Of a DNA stretch of 32,618 nucleotides, positions 31,401 through 32,618 are shown one piece after another; position 1 is the first letter of the stretch, and the number at the start of each line of letters is the position of its first letter. Position numbers and translations under genes: made by a program. Under the pieces are notes generated by a model. The model was not told the origin of the DNA. It did not search any database and was given only the letters and a program-made list of their open reading frames with translations. The stretch is from Rickettsiaceae bacterium (lineage in GTDB: Bacteria; Pseudomonadota; Alphaproteobacteria; Rickettsiales; Rickettsiaceae), in assembly GCA_027485375.1 (NCBI GenBank), contig JAIXRE010000053.1, positions 1-32,618 of the forward strand, written 5' to 3'.

Positions 31401-31544
31401 TCTAATTACGGCAATTAGCTCTTCTGCGCACTTAGAGATATTGCTATGCACGGTACTATCAAATTCGATAGCAGGTAGTAACTTTTTTATTACTTCTTGC
31501 TCAGCTTCTAAAGGTTTGAACTCTAAATCAGTTTGCTCGGACAT
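28446..31544 (-). CDS. putA: Bifunctional proline dehydrogenase / delta-1-pyrroline-5-carboxylate dehydrogenase
   Basis: 1032 aa; PRODH domain ([36 protein letters not shown]) and ALDH domain ([68 protein letters not shown]). Confidence 0.96.
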   Translation of the reverse strand: [1032 protein letters not shown]

Positions 31545-31552
31545 ATTTATAA

Positions 31553-31582
31553 CTACATAATTTTGATGGGTCAGCTTTTTAT
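31553..31582. repeat. 30-bp direct repeat, copy 1 (upstream of putA)
   Basis: ctacataattttgatgggtcagctttttat, exact match to 31799-31828. Confidence 0.9.
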
Positions 31583-31591
31583 CCTATCCGC

Positions 31592-31627
31592 CAAAAAGTT
31601 TATTTGCTGCGCAAACAATACTTTTTG
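31592..31627. repeat. Inverted repeat / hairpin
   Basis: caaaaagt...actttttg outer arms with inner tttgc-tgc-gcaaa. Confidence 0.6.
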
Positions 31628-31645
31628 CGTGCTAAGAAATATCGA

Positions 31646-31682
31646 CAAATCAAGGCTTAAAGCGGTTTCTCGCCTTGATTTG
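31646..31682. repeat. Inverted repeat / hairpin
   Basis: caaatcaaggc ... gccttgatttg, 11-bp perfect arms. Confidence 0.75.
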
Positions 31683-31798
31683 AAACTATATTTTCAGCCT
31701 CTTATCTTTAAAAATTCATAAGCTTTTTATAAAATTTGGCTGTTTTATTATGGATTTTTTTAACTACTATTTTCTTTCAACTCCCTATTAATCAACAG

Positions 31799-31828
31799 CT
31801 ACATAATTTTGATGGGTCAGCTTTTTAT
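31799..31828. repeat. 30-bp direct repeat, copy 2 (overlaps the stop codon of the MFS gene)
   Basis: ctacataattttgatgggtcagctttttat, exact match to 31553-31582. Confidence 0.9.
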
Positions 31829-32618
31829 GCTTGCAATTTCTCCAAATTAGAACGATCTTTGTAGAAATACAGCGCTACTATACTAAGAACAGCGCAAGCT
31901 ACTACGTAGTACATACAGTAGGTTATAGACCCTGTTTCTTGCATTACATATTGTACTACGACTGGCGTGGTGCCGCCAAAAACGCTAGTAGCCGTATTGT
32001 ATGATAATGACAAAGCCGTATTTCTTACATTAGTAGGGTATAACTCTGCTTGCAGGGCTGGCTCTGGTCCAATATAAGCAGCAGCTAGAAAGGCAAGAAC
32101 TAATTGTCCTACAACCACTGCAGCGAAATTGCCAGTTTCGAAAATATCCATCAAGCCAGTACTAAATACTACAATTATCATTAAGTTAAAAACAACAAAT
32201 AATTTTCTGCGACCAACTATGTCAGAAAACCAACCTGCGGCTACTGTAACAATAGCCATAAAAATATAGCAGAAATTCGCTAAACTGTTGACATCCATTT
32301 CTGGAAAGTTGCGATTCTTAAGATAAGTTACTAAATATATTGTTTGCAGATAAAAAATTACTGATCCTGTAGAATTAATAAAGATTGAAATCAACATGTC
32401 AAACCAGTAGGCTGAAATAGAATCTTTTAGCGGAGATTTAGAAATATTACCATGGTTTTGCAATGCTTCAAACAGAGGGGTCTCTGCGGTGTTTTTCCTA
32501 ATATAGATTCCTGCAAAAAGGATAAAAATGCCTATTAAAAAAGGCAATCTCCACCCCCAATTATCAAATTGTTCTTCTGTAAGGATGTATTGCACAATGT
32601 ACGATACAGTTGAACCAA
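31825..32618 (-). CDS. MFS transporter, ProP/MHS type, C-terminal portion; 5' end outside window
   Basis: Frame open through the window edge (GSTVSYIVQYILTEEQFDNWGWRLPFLIGIFILFAGIYIRKNTAETPLFEAL...GWFSDIVGRRKLFVVF...ELYPTNVRNTALSLSYN). Confidence 0.85.
   Translation of the reverse strand, partial: GSTVSYIVQYILTEEQFDNWGWRLPFLIGIFILFAGIYIRKNTAETPLFEALQNHGNISKSPLKDSISAYWFDMLISIFINSTGSVIFYLQTIYLVTYLKNRNFPEMDVNSLANFCYIFMAIVTVAAGWFSDIVGRRKLFVVFNLMIIVVFSTGLMDIFETGNFAAVVVGQLVLAFLAAAYIGPEPALQAELYPTNVRNTALSLSYNTATSVFGGTTPVVVQYVMQETGSITYCMYYVVACAVLSIVALYFYKDRSNLEKLQA

Noticed and set aside
1-32618. CRISPR arrays, tRNA or rRNA genes, transposase genes
   Set aside because: Scanned by eye; no regularly spaced repeats, no clover-leaf candidates and no transposase motifs found. 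A tRNAscan-SE/Infernal run would be decisive.

Overview
AT-rich 32.6-kb bacterial window, almost fully coding. Gene content and protein style fit an obligate intracellular alphaproteobacterium of Rickettsiales type (inference from translated products; no search run). Mostly housekeeping genes: coq7 (truncated by the left edge), sixA-like, addA, an ABC polysaccharide exporter pair, dut, rplT/rpmI, acnA, ccmA, tatA, priA, a TatB-like gene, an SDR, gmk, MFS transporters (one cut by the right edge), a YhhQ-type queuosine-precursor transporter, dnaE, yidC and putA. The main accessory module is a Type III restriction-modification system (11559-16197) with an intact-looking res and a mod split by a frameshift at a short G tract. 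The non-coding interest is in a few intergenic regions: a nested palindromic repeat element and gene remnants between dut and rplT; a diverged second copy of part of that repeat about 16 kb away; a 30-bp direct repeat bracketing a 216-bp hairpin-rich segment beside putA; and a terminator with an alternative hairpin next to a small Ala/Glu/Lys-rich secreted protein gene. Two small genes missing from the ORF track were found by reading the sequence (tatA, and a 42-aa single-TM protein after dnaE). I saw no CRISPR array, tRNA or rRNA, and no convincing new multi-gene system.
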